Part shown: one piece after another, positions 6,412-6,433 of the stretch
How positions within the stretch are numbered: the stretch's first letter is position 1
Layout: every line of letters starts with the position of its first letter
Assembly (NCBI GenBank): GCA_002409145.1
Contig: DHUL01000073.1
Span: 1-6,433, forward strand
Origin: Bacteroidales bacterium UBA5235
Lineage (GTDB): Bacteria > Bacteroidota > Bacteroidia > Bacteroidales > VadinHA17
Direction of reading: 5' to 3'
DNA length: 6,433 nucleotides
Position numbers and translations under genes: made by a program
The notes under the pieces: model-generated
What the model was told of the DNA's origin: nothing
The model's input: only the letters and a program-made list of their open reading frames with translations
The model's database searches: none

Positions 6412-6428
6412 AGTCGGCAGTCGGCAGT
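6412..6428. repeat. 7-bp tandem repeat after the protease gene (cut by window edge)
   Basis: AGTCGGC is repeated twice (6412-6418, 6419-6425) plus three bases of a third copy, starting 2 bp after the protease stop codon (6407-6409). The last five bases of the window no longer follow the repeat. No terminator can be judged because only 24 bp of downstream sequence are present. Confidence 0.65.
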
Positions 6429-6433
6429 ACCAG

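Noticed and set aside
1..6433. tRNA, rRNA, insertion sequence, phage or defence genes
   Set aside because: No cloverleaf pattern, transposase motif, integrase or defence-family domain was seen on either strand.

Overview
The window looks like Bacteroidota chromosomal DNA, probably Bacteroidales-like (inference). The supporting signs are start codons mostly without Shine-Dalgarno sequences, exact TAnnTTTG '-7' promoter elements 20-35 nt upstream of three genes, exported proteases, and a lipoprotein with acidic residues right after the lipidated Cys. The two large genes are moderately GC-rich, while the left ~500 bases and the intergenic promoter stretches are more AT-rich.

Layout. On the minus strand, read right to left, there are three genes. 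The first is an 852-aa exported M1-family zinc aminopeptidase (3062-504). The second is a 50-aa YqaE/Pmp3-family membrane protein (386-234), easily missed because of its size. The third is the first 43 residues of a lipoprotein that runs off the left edge (130-1). On the plus strand, diverging from the aminopeptidase, is a 1035-aa exported Tricorn-type protease (3302-6409) with two beta-propellers, a PDZ domain and an S41 catalytic domain. Its Ser-His/Ser/Glu active-site residues all appear intact. A 239-bp intergenic region separates the divergent pair. It carries a promoter-like element facing each gene and a nest of inverted repeats between them. Short tandem repeats with a 7-bp unit lie at or near gene ends in three places, and a perfect 16-bp palindromic sequence follows the aminopeptidase stop.

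How the genes may work together. In archaea, Tricorn cuts peptides to di- to tetrapeptides, and its interacting factors F2 and F3, which are M1 aminopeptidases, trim these to amino acids. Here a Tricorn homologue and an M1 aminopeptidase are divergently paired and both carry export signals, which suggests a periplasmic or envelope version of that two-step peptide breakdown. This pairing is the most interesting biological reading of the window, but it is an inference from gene content and order. The YqaE-like protein and the lipoprotein have no evident link to proteolysis.
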